A stretch of 64,000 nt of DNA from Desulfuromonas versatilis (GTDB lineage Bacteria; Desulfobacterota; Desulfuromonadia; Desulfuromonadales; NIT-T3): NCBI RefSeq assembly GCF_019704135.1, contig NZ_AP024355.1, forward strand, positions 1,792,001 to 1,856,000, given 5' to 3'. The notes below the pieces were generated by a model, which worked only from the letters and a program-made list of their open reading frames with translations, had not been told where the DNA came from and did no database searches. Position numbers and translations under genes: made by a program. Shown one piece after another: positions 8,906 to 17,893 of this stretch. How positions within the stretch are numbered: position 1 is the stretch's first letter; the number at the start of each line of letters is the position of its first letter.

Positions 8906-11900
8906 TCAAGTGTCCCCATCGAGGACGCTTCTCACCTTCTGCAGCAGTTCGAGCGGCGCCACCGGCTTGAAGATGAAGTGGCTGCCTGGCGCGATGGCGG
9001 CCTGCTGCTGGACCTGCTCCGGCGCGTAGCCGCTGGCGAAGATGACTTTCAGCTCGGGGCGGCCGCGGCGGATCTGTTCGCTGGCCTCGGCGCCGTTCAT
9101 GTTCGGCATGACCAGGTCGAACAGGAGCAACTGTATCGCATCGGCGTACTCCTCGAATTTTTGCAGCGCATCTCTGCCGTCCACTGCCGGGATGACCTGG
9201 TAACCGGCGTCCTCGAGGACCCTGGTCACCAGCTCGCGGACCAGTTCGTCATCCTCGGCGAGCAGGAGGGTTTCCGTCCCGCCCGGGATCTCCTCCTCCG
9301 CCGGTTCGGGAGTTTCGGTCGAGGCTGCGGCAGGGGTGGTCAGGGGCAGGTAGATGTGGAAGCTGCTGCCTTGGCCGGGCTTGCTGTCCGCAGTGATAAA
9401 TCCCTCGTGCTGCTTGATGATGCCGTAGGCTACGGCGAGCCCCAGCCCGGTCCCTTTCCCCACGCCCTTGCTGGTAAAAAACGGCTCGAAAATCTGCTTC
9501 AGGGTCGCTTGGTCCATGCCGGTGCCGGTGTCGGAGACCCTGAGCAGTGCATAAGCGCCTGGCTTGGCCTGGCCATGGGCGAGGGCCGACTGCTCATCGA
9601 GCTCCACCGTTTTCGCCTGCATGGTCAGGGTGCCCCCTTGGGGCATGGCGTCGCGGGCGTTGACCGCCAGGTTCATCAGCACTTGCTGCAACTGGTGGCT
9701 GTCGGCCAGCACCGGCAGGGGGGAGGCGTGTGGCAAGGTGCGCAGGTCGATGTCGGTGCCCAGGGTCCGCTGCAGGAACGCCTCTACCTTGCCGAGGATC
9801 TCGTTCAGGTCCAGGGTGCGGCGCTCGCTGGGCTGCTTGCGGCTGAAGAGCAGCAGCTCCCGGGTCAATGAGGCCGCCCGGTCCGTGGCCAGGAGAATCT
9901 GCTCGAGGTTGCTGCGCAGCGGCAACTCCGCCGGCATCTTTCGCAGGGTGACATGGGCAAAGCCGGAGATGGCGGTCAAGATGTTGTTGAAATCATGGGC
10001 CACGCCGCCGGCCAGCCTGCCGACCGATTCCATTTTCTGGGCGTGCAGATACTGGGTTTCCAGCTTCTTGCGTTCGGTGATGTCCTGGGCGAACCCGTAA
10101 ACCCTGAACACCTTGCCATCGGCATCGCATTCGAACCGCCCGCGGGCGTGGACCGTGCGGACAGCCCCGTCGCTCCGGCGCAGGATCCGGTGCTCAAGGT
10201 CGTACGGGGCGACGCCGTTACGCACCCCCTCGAAGGCGCGGGCGATCGCGGCCTGGTCCTCGGGGTGGGCGATATTCATCAATTCATCCATCGTCAAACC
10301 CTGCTTCGGGCAGCCGTGGATCTTCAGCCACTCCTCCGAGAACGTCCACCGGCCTGTCGAAAGGTCATATTCCCAAGCCCCGGTGTGCGAGAGGGATTCG
10401 GCTTCGGACAACAGCTCCCGGCCATGGCGCAGGGCCGCTTCGGCCCGGTTGCGCTCGGTGACGTCGTGGCCGTAGAGATTGACGTAGCCGCGCTCGGCGA
10501 TCGGTACCAGGGCGAAGGAGAGATCTCTCTCCCCGCAGCGGATCTCCAGCTTCCGGTGCTCACCCTTTTCCAGGGCTGCCGCCAGCTCCCGGCGCATGAA
10601 TTCGGGAATCGCCCCGCCGATGCTGCATTGCAGCTGGTTCAGCAAGGCCCCGGAGGCCCGGTTGGCGTAGAGCAGGATTCCATCCACGGTGACGCGGAGG
10701 ACCGGCCAGGGGTTCTCCTCGGGGAACAGGGCGGTGCTCCTGATCCGCTCCTCGGCCAGTTTGCGCGCGGTGATATCGGCGACGGTCCCGACAAAGCTCG
10801 TCGCCCGCCGCTCTTGCCCCGTCCCCTCGAAGGAGGCGATGCCGTGGGCCTTGACCCAGCGCAGGGAGCCGTCGGGGAGCCTGATGCGGTACTCCGCCTG
10901 GTAGGGCTGCGGGTTTGCCGGATCCAGGGCCGCCTCGACCTTGGCCCAGACCCCGGGCAGGTCCGCAGGGTGAATGCGGGCGAGGATCTCCTCGTTGGGG
11001 CGCTGGTAGCCGCTGACTTCGAAAATGTCCTTGTAGCGCTCGTCCCACGAGGCGATCTGGGTGCTCGGGTCATAATGCCACCAGCCCATGCGGGCGGCAT
11101 CCAGGGCAAGTTGTCGCTGTTTGTCCATCTTCTGCAGGTTTAGTTCGGACAGCTTGCGCTCGGTAATGTCGACGAGGGTGACGGCGACACCGTCGACTCT
11201 GCCTTCGGAGGTGCGGTAAGGCAGGACCCGCATCAGGAAATGCCGGAGTTCCTCCCGGTCGGCCACCTCCCGCTCCACCGGGGCGAGGGTTTCCAGAACT
11301 TCGCCGGCGTCTTCCCTAAGCTCGGACCAGTCGATGCTGCCCGCCAGGTGGCGGAAGGGCCTGCCGATGTCGCTGGGGATCAGGTCAAAGAGTTCTGCCA
11401 TGGCCGGGGAAAAGCGGCGGATGGTGAACTGGCGGTCGAGAAAAATGGTGGCGATCTCGGCGCTCTTGAACAGGTTCTCCATGTCGCTGTTGGCCCGGTC
11501 GAGCTCCTCCACCTTGTCCTGCAGCTCGGTATTGACCGTGACCAGTTGTTCGTTCAGGGCCTGGAGCTCTTCCTTGGAGGTCTCCAGTTCCTCGTTGGTC
11601 GACTGCAGCTCCTCGTTGGCCGACTGGTACTCCTCGTTGATCGACATCAGCTCTTCGTTGGCGGCCATGAACCCCTCGTGCGAGGTTTCAAGCTGTTCGG
11701 CCACCGCCTGAAGCTGCTCCTGGGTGATGCGCAGCTGCTCTTCCAGCTGGGCGATCAGCAGGTCCTTGGTCGCCTCGTCGCCGGCGGGCGCATCCGTTAT
11801 GGAAAGCGGCCCCGGATGCGACGCCGCGGCGGGCGCCGGCTCGAGGACCACCATGGCCAGATCCCCCTCGGCGGGCGGCACGACAAGCGGTTCAACCTGC

Positions 11901-13765
11901 AGGTTGACCGCTGCCTCGTGCCCGTGCAGGGACACCCTTACCCCGCGAAAAGCAACGGGCTTGCGCTCGGAGAAGGCCTTGTAGATCGCCGCCCGCAGGG
12001 GGGCGCGCAGCTCCGGCGGGGCCATCTTGAGGATGTCCCGGGTCGGTTCTCCCTCGGGCACCTCGAGATAACGGTTTCCCTGGGCGGATATGTGGACCAC
12101 CTCGTAGTTTGCACTCACCACGATGCACGGTGGAAAGTAGCGTTCCCTGAGGATCTTGTCCGCCAGCTGGGCGGGGGTCTTGCCGCCGGCCACGGTCACC
12201 CGCGGCGGCAGCCACGGCTTGGGGAAGGTGAGAACCGGTGCCAGGAAGGGGAAGGATGCAATTTCACCTCGATTGCCCTCCAGGCGTTTGAAGATCTTCC
12301 ACTTCTTGTCGATGGGGGAGAAGGTCTCCGAAAGCCGCCCCACGGTCTCCGCGGCGCCCAGGAACAGGCAGCCTCCGGGCTTCAGTGCCAGGTGGAAGAG
12401 GGAGATCAGCCGCTGCTGCATGTCGGGGTTGAGGTAGATGAGGAAATTGCGGCAGACCAGCAGGTCGAGCCGCGAGAAGGGGGGATCCTTGATCAGGCTG
12501 TGGTGGGCGAAGACCACCATCTCCCGAAGAGTTTTCTCCACCTGCCAGCGGCTGCCGACCCGGGTGAAGAACCTATCGAGCCGCTCCTTGCCCACCGCCG
12601 CCTCGATGTCCTCGGAATAAAGCCCGGCCCTTGCGTGGGCGATGGCGCTCTGGTCGATGTCGGTGGCGAAGAGCTGCACCTTGGCATCGCTTCGCTGTTC
12701 GCTGAGGTATTCGCGGATCAGGATGGCCGTCGAGTAAACCTCTTCGCCGGTGGCGCAGCAGGCGTGCCAGATGCGCACCGGGTCATCGGCGGACCGGTTC
12801 GCGAAAAGCGCCGGAATGATCTCCCGGCGCAGGGTCTCGAACGCCTCCGGATCGCGGAAAAAGCTGGTGACCCCGATGAGGATCTCCTGGCCCAGGGCCT
12901 GCGGCTCCTGCTCGCTGCTCTGCAGCAGGGCCAGGTATTTCTTCATCCCCGCTACATCCTTCACCGCCATCCGCCGTTCGATCCGGCGCATGACGGTGCT
13001 GCGCTTGTAGGAGCTGAAATCGTGTCCCGTTCTGGTTTTGACCAGGGAAAAGACGGCCGCGAGGTCCTCCTCGTGGGTGGTCATGCGGCAGGCCTGGGGA
13101 GAAAGGCTGCAGGCTTCGCGGGCCATGGCGGCGATTTTCTCTGCCATCTGCCCGGCAGGCAGTACCAGGTCGGCCGCCCCGGTAGCGACGACGGCTTGGG
13201 GCAGGGCTGGATGAATGGCCGAGCTCGGCTCCTGGACAAGAACCGATCCGCCTGCCGCTTTGACGGCCCTGGCGCCCTCGGCCCCGTCGGCTTCCTGGCC
13301 GGAGAGGAGCACCGCTATGCAGTGCTCTCCCAGATCTGCCGCCAGAGAGTTGAAAAACCGGTTGATGGGTTGGGCGGTCGCTCCGCTCCCCTCGTCAGGC
13401 GTCGCTTGCCGGAAGCTGCCCCCGCTAAGCACCAGCTCGCTGGCGGCCAGGTTCACATGGACGGTGTTGGGCCGAAGGGCCATTCCCTCTTCGGCAACCA
13501 CCACCTCCATGCAGGAGAAGCGGCCGAGCGTTTCGGGCAGGAGCGAGGGCAGGGCGGAGGACAAGGGCATGATCACCACGAAGGCCAGGTTGCAGTCGGC
13601 GGGCATGGCGGTGAAAAGCTGCTCCAGCGCCTCCTGGCTTCCTGCCGAAGCTCCGATGGCCACAACCCTGCAGGGCACTGGGGGGGCTGGGGAGTTCTCC
13701 CCTTGGGTCCTCGATTCCGGGTGCGTATGCGGCGGTCCTTCAAGCATATCTTTGTTTTTCCCCAT
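8906..13765 (-). CDS. CheB/CheR-PAS hybrid histidine kinase with C-terminal receiver
   Basis: This giant protein (about 1619 residues) has, in order, a CheB methylesterase-like domain (about 33-220), a CheR methyltransferase domain (about 235-500, with CCATGEEVYS as SAM loop and DLLVCRNFLIYL), a long coiled coil of NEEL/QSTNEELETS repeats (about 675-755), a run of PAS domains (about 760-1220), HisKA (AHDFNN, His about 1255), HATPase (NARDAMPQGG; GTGLGLAVAYG) and a receiver (LAEDDE; phospho-Asp in LLFDLVMPNMNG, about 1550). In the CheB part the Ser (GASAGS) and Asp (SGQEADG) remain, but the catalytic His position reads VVIMPL. ATG 13765 is preferred over GTG 13783 because GGGGGAG lies at the right distance. 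It is a single-gene signalling hub; its input is unknown. Confidence 0.92.
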   Translation of the reverse strand: MGKNKDMLEGPPHTHPESRTQGENSPAPPVPCRVVAIGASAGSQEALEQLFTAMPADCNLAFVVIMPLSSALPSLLPETLGRFSCMEVVVAEEGMALRPNTVHVNLAASELVLSGGSFRQATPDEGSGATAQPINRFFNSLAADLGEHCIAVLLSGQEADGAEGARAVKAAGGSVLVQEPSSAIHPALPQAVVATGAADLVLPAGQMAEKIAAMAREACSLSPQACRMTTHEEDLAAVFSLVKTRTGHDFSSYKRSTVMRRIERRMAVKDVAGMKKYLALLQSSEQEPQALGQEILIGVTSFFRDPEAFETLRREIIPALFANRSADDPVRIWHACCATGEEVYSTAILIREYLSEQRSDAKVQLFATDIDQSAIAHARAGLYSEDIEAAVGKERLDRFFTRVGSRWQVEKTLREMVVFAHHSLIKDPPFSRLDLLVCRNFLIYLNPDMQQRLISLFHLALKPGGCLFLGAAETVGRLSETFSPIDKKWKIFKRLEGNRGEIASFPFLAPVLTFPKPWLPPRVTVAGGKTPAQLADKILRERYFPPCIVVSANYEVVHISAQGNRYLEVPEGEPTRDILKMAPPELRAPLRAAIYKAFSERKPVAFRGVRVSLHGHEAAVNLQVEPLVVPPAEGDLAMVVLEPAPAAASHPGPLSITDAPAGDEATKDLLIAQLEEQLRITQEQLQAVAEQLETSHEGFMAANEELMSINEEYQSANEELQSTNEELETSKEELQALNEQLVTVNTELQDKVEELDRANSDMENLFKSAEIATIFLDRQFTIRRFSPAMAELFDLIPSDIGRPFRHLAGSIDWSELREDAGEVLETLAPVEREVADREELRHFLMRVLPYRTSEGRVDGVAVTLVDITERKLSELNLQKMDKQRQLALDAARMGWWHYDPSTQIASWDERYKDIFEVSGYQRPNEEILARIHPADLPGVWAKVEAALDPANPQPYQAEYRIRLPDGSLRWVKAHGIASFEGTGQERRATSFVGTVADITARKLAEERIRSTALFPEENPWPVLRVTVDGILLYANRASGALLNQLQCSIGGAIPEFMRRELAAALEKGEHRKLEIRCGERDLSFALVPIAERGYVNLYGHDVTERNRAEAALRHGRELLSEAESLSHTGAWEYDLSTGRWTFSEEWLKIHGCPKQGLTMDELMNIAHPEDQAAIARAFEGVRNGVAPYDLEHRILRRSDGAVRTVHARGRFECDADGKVFRVYGFAQDITERKKLETQYLHAQKMESVGRLAGGVAHDFNNILTAISGFAHVTLRKMPAELPLRSNLEQILLATDRAASLTRELLLFSRKQPSERRTLDLNEILGKVEAFLQRTLGTDIDLRTLPHASPLPVLADSHQLQQVLMNLAVNARDAMPQGGTLTMQAKTVELDEQSALAHGQAKPGAYALLRVSDTGTGMDQATLKQIFEPFFTSKGVGKGTGLGLAVAYGIIKQHEGFITADSKPGQGSSFHIYLPLTTPAAASTETPEPAEEEIPGGTETLLLAEDDELVRELVTRVLEDAGYQVIPAVDGRDALQKFEEYADAIQLLLFDLVMPNMNGAEASEQIRRGRPELKVIFASGYAPEQVQQQAAIAPGSHFIFKPVAPLELLQKVRSVLDGDT

Positions 13766-13849
13766 CGACCGATTCTCCCCCACACTGAAAGCCGACGACC
13801 GCTGCAGGGTTCAGGTTGAATCTAAAAGGCTCACGGATTCAGGGCAGAC

Positions 13850-13904
13850 AAAAAAAACCGCTGGCGCCCCAGGGTTCCAGCAAGGGGTGACAGCGGTGCG
13901 CCAG
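13850..13904 (-). terminator. Intrinsic terminator of the NMT1-GGDEF-EAL gene
   Basis: Read on the minus strand, CTGGCGC (13904-13898) pairs with GCGCCAG (13867-13861), with further pairing inside, and is followed by CGG and a run of eight T (13857-13850). It follows the gene ending at 14061 and precedes the hybrid kinase start. The remaining space up to 14060 shows nothing else. Confidence 0.7.
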
Positions 13905-14060
13905 TTCTTCAGCCTTTGATTAGAGGCATCGCGGCTTTGCCCCCCTCCCCAGTAAAACAGGCAAATGATATCGGCAATGTAGCGGATTAGAGGCGGCTCG
14001 TCAAGAAAGCTAAAGGGCAGGATGCAAGGTTTCTTTGAACCGGATGCTAGTCTTTTGATT

Positions 14061-16721
14061 TCAGTTGGTTAGTTCTGCTTGATCGGGAGAGCCGTGCGGA
14101 CCTGAAATCAGATGGGCAGGCCGGTCCGGAGCAGGATTTCCTCGGTCCCAGGCGCCGGCCAATTGTTCAGCTGGAACGGGCCGGCCGAAGTAATACCCCT
14201 GGCCCAAACGGCAACCCTGCGAACGGAGAAAGTCATTTTGCTCAGGGCTTTCAATCCCCTCCGCAACGGTGTCCAGGTTCAGGCTGTTGGCCATTGCAAT
14301 TGCCGCCGATACGATAGCAGCATCGTTGGTGTCGTTGGGGATATCCTTCACGAAGGCGCGGTCGATTTTCAGTCTGGAGATGGGGAACCTTTTCAGGTAG
14401 GCGAGCGATGAATACCCGGAGCCGAAGTCGTCAATGGCCAGAGCTATGCCCATCGCGGAAATCTCATGCATGGTGGAAACGGCAGTTTCCACCTCTTCCA
14501 TGATCATGCTTTCGGTTATCTCCAGCTCCAATTGGGCCGGATCCATTCCCGTATCCTCAAGGATGCTGGAAACTTTGGCCACCAGGTCGCCTTTGTAAAA
14601 CTGGCGGGGAGAAATGTTAACCGCCATGCGCACCGGGGGCAATCCCTGATCTTGCCAGGCCAAGTTTTGGCGGCATGCCGTGCGCAGCACCCATTCGCCG
14701 ATCGAGGTAATCAAGCCGGTTTGCTCGGCCAGGGGGATAAAATCTCCCGGCGGGACCAAGCCTCTGGCCGGGTGCTGCCAGCGCAGCAATGCCTCCATGC
14801 CGACAAGCCTGCCGGTGGCCAGATCCACCTGCGGTTGGTAATGCAGAATGAACTGGTCGTGTTCCAGGCTTGAGCGCAGGTCTCGTTCCAACTCGAGAAG
14901 TTCCTGAGCGCGGGTGTTCATGGCGGGAGTATAGACGGTGCAGGCGTTTCCCCCCTGGCCCTTGGCCCGGTACATGGCGATGTCTGCGCATTTCATCAAC
15001 GACTCGGCATCTCCCCCGTCATCGGGATAAAAGGCGATGCCGATACTGGCAGACAGGTAATAGGAGTGAGCCTCCAATTCGAGGGGGCGGGACATGTTCT
15101 CGATGATTTTTTGTGCCAGGCAGGTTGCCCCGTCGGGCGTAGGTACTTTTTCCAACAAAACAACAAACTCGTCCCCGCCGATGCGGGCCAGGGTGTCCGC
15201 CTCCCTGACCTGGCCCTGCAGCCGCCTGCCGACTGCTTTCAGGACTTTGTCCCCGAATCCGTGGCCCATGCTGTCGTTTATCATCTTGAAGCGATCGAGA
15301 TCGAAGAAGAGCAACGCGCAACGATGACCATCGCGTTGGGCGCGAGCCAGGGCGTGCTCCAGTCGGTCGCGAAGGAGGATGCGGTTGGGCAGACCGGTCA
15401 GCGGATCGTGGTGGGCAAGGTGTTTAAGTTTTTCCTCGTTTTTCAACAAATTGCGTTGGGCATTTTTTCGCTCCTCGATTTCCAGGCTCAGGCGGACATT
15501 CTGCTCGGTTATGCGGGCTGTCCGTTCCTTGACCAGGGTTTCGAGGCGGTGATGGTGCAGCAACAGTTCCTGTTCGATTCTTTTTCGTTCCGACACTTCC
15601 AGGGCAAGGCGCCGATTTACCCTCGACGAGGCCCATAACCCTCCGCTGGCCAAAATTATCAGTGCCGCCGCCAACTTGATCGACCAGTGGTGCCAGTTGA
15701 AGCGGGTGGGCGTTGGGTCGTATAAAAAACCATCCAAGGTGTAGTCTTCAGGGATGATGCCCAGGCTCCGATAGGTTTGGGCAATCTGTTGCCACCGACC
15801 CGGGTTGCTGTGGCCGATCTCGACCAGGTCGGGGATAATCAGGTTGGTGATCTGCTCAGCCTCCTGGCGCAAAAATTCCCGGTCATATCCCTCTTTAGCG
15901 GTATGGTATCGGCTCAAGAGTAGATCGATGATCTCTTCGGGATGGTTCAGGGCATAATTCCACCCTGCCAGGCTGGCCCGCCGAAAGGCAGCTACCAGTT
16001 CAGGATGCGTTTCCAATAGATTTTCTGAAGTGAAAAGGATATCCCCGTAAAAGTCGACGCCATAACTTTGTGGCCGAATGATGCTGGGGGTCACCCCTAG
16101 CTTCGCCAGTCTATAAGGCTGGTCTGTGAGGTAGGCGACCATCGCATCCACTTTGCCGTCCACCAGGTCCTGCAGGTTCCAACTGTGCGTGACCCTGCGA
16201 AGGCTGTTCGGTCCCAATCCTTCATTTGCAAGCATGGCCAGGATTTCGCTGGAAACAATTCCCTCTGCCAACATTACCCGGCGTTGGATCAGATCATGTG
16301 GAGTGCCAATCCCCGAATCCTGACGGGCGATCAGGATATTGGGCGATTTCTGGAAAAGGGGAGCCAGCGCCACGACCGGCTGCATTTCGAGCAGGCGATG
16401 CACCAGCAGGGCCGAGTTGCTAACCCCGAATTCGGTCCTGCCCGAAACCACGTCCTCGACCAACTGGTTGTTGGGAGTGCCGCTGACGATTTCAACGTCG
16501 AGCCCCTCCCGGGCATAGATCCCCTTTTCAACCGCAGCGACAAACCCTGCGTAATTGAACTGGTACCCCCAGGGAATCTGTAGGCGAACCTTATCCAGTC
16601 CATCGACTTGGCGGTCGCCGGCATGTATTCGGGAAAGTTGCAGGAAAAAAGCGAGGGAAATTGCCAAAAGGGCCAGCAGCAATCGTTTGCTGGCCAGGTA
16701 CCGCGAAATCATTGGTATCAT
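14061..16721 (-). CDS. Periplasmic NMT1/THI5-like sensor with GGDEF and EAL domains
   Basis: An 886-residue membrane protein. After an N-terminal helix (LLLALLAISLAFFLQL), residues about 40-330 form an ABC-type solute-binding domain of the SsuA/THI5/NMT1 type (PWGYQFNYAGFVAAVEKGIY; TEFGVSNSALL). A second helix lies near 347 (LAAALIILASGGLWAS), then a coiled linker, a GGDEF domain with intact RIGGDEF (about 515) and an RxxD inhibitory site five residues upstream, and an EAL domain with GMEALLRWQHP and AIDDFGSGYSSL. It probably senses a small periplasmic ligand and makes and/or breaks c-di-GMP at the membrane. Both catalytic signatures look intact, so the net activity cannot be predicted. It is monocistronic, with its own terminator. 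Confidence 0.93.
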   Translation of the reverse strand: MIPMISRYLASKRLLLALLAISLAFFLQLSRIHAGDRQVDGLDKVRLQIPWGYQFNYAGFVAAVEKGIYAREGLDVEIVSGTPNNQLVEDVVSGRTEFGVSNSALLVHRLLEMQPVVALAPLFQKSPNILIARQDSGIGTPHDLIQRRVMLAEGIVSSEILAMLANEGLGPNSLRRVTHSWNLQDLVDGKVDAMVAYLTDQPYRLAKLGVTPSIIRPQSYGVDFYGDILFTSENLLETHPELVAAFRRASLAGWNYALNHPEEIIDLLLSRYHTAKEGYDREFLRQEAEQITNLIIPDLVEIGHSNPGRWQQIAQTYRSLGIIPEDYTLDGFLYDPTPTRFNWHHWSIKLAAALIILASGGLWASSRVNRRLALEVSERKRIEQELLLHHHRLETLVKERTARITEQNVRLSLEIEERKNAQRNLLKNEEKLKHLAHHDPLTGLPNRILLRDRLEHALARAQRDGHRCALLFFDLDRFKMINDSMGHGFGDKVLKAVGRRLQGQVREADTLARIGGDEFVVLLEKVPTPDGATCLAQKIIENMSRPLELEAHSYYLSASIGIAFYPDDGGDAESLMKCADIAMYRAKGQGGNACTVYTPAMNTRAQELLELERDLRSSLEHDQFILHYQPQVDLATGRLVGMEALLRWQHPARGLVPPGDFIPLAEQTGLITSIGEWVLRTACRQNLAWQDQGLPPVRMAVNISPRQFYKGDLVAKVSSILEDTGMDPAQLELEITESMIMEEVETAVSTMHEISAMGIALAIDDFGSGYSSLAYLKRFPISRLKIDRAFVKDIPNDTNDAAIVSAAIAMANSLNLDTVAEGIESPEQNDFLRSQGCRLGQGYYFGRPVPAEQLAGAWDRGNPAPDRPAHLISGPHGSPDQAELTN

Positions 16722-17248
16722 TGATCTTTTGGAAAACGGACCCAGAATGGTCCGGGAGGTCTCAGGTGAACTGTTTGGTTATTCGTGTCAGTTAATTCCG
16801 AGTCATTTTGATCGCTGTCAAGGCGCTGCCGACGCAGGTCAGGCCGTGCACCAAATCAAGGAGGCACAACGAAGACAGCGGCCAAAAGGGCAGGAATTAT
16901 AAAACAGAATTGGCCGCACAGTGCACGTAGTGCATGCGCTCCCCGCGAGCTGAAAAGCCCGTGGTCTGGAGCAGGATGCCCCATCCTGATGGGAATCGAG
17001 GGAGATGTCAAGTCTCTCTCTGGAGCTGGCCCCGGAGCTCTGGTGTGGGGGGGATTTTTGAAAAATAGAAAAGAACGTCCCCCGGCCCGTCCCTTGAGTC
17101 TCCGACGGGCTGACTTCGTGAGTGCATTTTGTCTGGGCATTTTTCCGGTCGACTGGTGGTTGGAGTCCTGGAAAATCGGTTTTCCCTCCGCTTGCTGTTC
17201 TCGTTGAGCCCCCCCCCGTTTTCATTACTGGAAGCCACACCCTGGGTC
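16722..17248. other. 527-bp intergenic region with small dyads, no gene seen
   Basis: This separates the start of the GGDEF-EAL gene from the end of the TetR gene. It holds a TTGACA on the minus strand (16821-16816) that could be the -35 of the GGDEF-EAL gene, though the -10 is poor. It also holds two short dyads, TGCAC-GTA-GTGCA (16922-16934) and AGGATG-CCC-CATCCT (16973-16987). Open frames here overlap on both strands without ribosome sites and look random. Confidence 0.4.
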
Positions 17249-17890
17249 TTAGTGCCGAGTAGGCCCCCTCTTGTTGTTTTCTTGCACCGCCATCCTTGCC
17301 GCATCGCTCAGGTAGGGCTCCAGAATGAGTTGCAGATGGTCGGTTCCACGGATCAATGAAGCGTCAGTGACCTGCTCGCCCCCCACCTCCAGGTAGTTCA
17401 GCCAGAACAGGGTGACGAGCCAGACCTGTTCGGCGAGAAGCCTGCGCACCTCCTCCTCCATCGGTTTGAGGAAGCCCTGGTGGATAGAGCGTTCCAGGGC
17501 CGCATCGACCATGGCCAGGTTGGTACGGTGCGAGGCCAGGAACAGCTCTCCGAGCTGGGGGTCGCTCATGACCAGGGCGGTCAGTTCACGCTTGAAGAAG
17601 CGGTAACGCCAGTTGAAGCGCTGGATCATGACAAAGGTTTCGAACATGCTTTCCGCCGTACCCGGGCCCCGCTCGGCGTTAATGGCGAGATATTCGCGGG
17701 TTCCCACCTCGTGCATCTGCTCGAAGATCGCCCGGATGATCGATTCCTTGTTGCGGAAATGGTAATAGAGGTTGCCGGGGCTGATGCCCATGGCGGCCGC
17801 GATATGGTTGGTGGTGACGGCTTTGGTCCCCTGGTCGTTGAAAAGTTCGATGGCGGTTTCGAGGATACGTTCCCGGGTGGTCATCGACAT
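17249..17890 (-). CDS. TetR/AcrR-family transcriptional regulator
   Basis: The 213-residue protein has a typical N-terminal helix-turn-helix (TTNHIAAAMGISPGNLYYHF, residues about 26-45) and a helical ligand domain that fits the TetR fold. Its gene starts 3 bp after the stop of the radical SAM gene on the same strand, so both should be one transcript. The promoter upstream of the radical SAM gene carries a perfect 16-bp palindrome between its -35 and -10 boxes, the classic place for a TetR operator, which suggests that this protein represses its own operon. The ligand may be the substrate or product of the radical SAM enzyme; that is inference. Confidence 0.9.
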   Translation of the reverse strand: MSMTTRERILETAIELFNDQGTKAVTTNHIAAAMGISPGNLYYHFRNKESIIRAIFEQMHEVGTREYLAINAERGPGTAESMFETFVMIQRFNWRYRFFKRELTALVMSDPQLGELFLASHRTNLAMVDAALERSIHQGFLKPMEEEVRRLLAEQVWLVTLFWLNYLEVGGEQVTDASLIRGTDHLQLILEPYLSDAARMAVQENNKRGPTRH

Positions 17891-17893
17891 CCC

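Noticed and set aside
16722-17248. Several short open frames on both strands
   Set aside because: Overlapping frames of 60-130 residues with no ribosome site, Arg/Ser/Pro-rich; they look like noise in GC-rich non-coding DNA.
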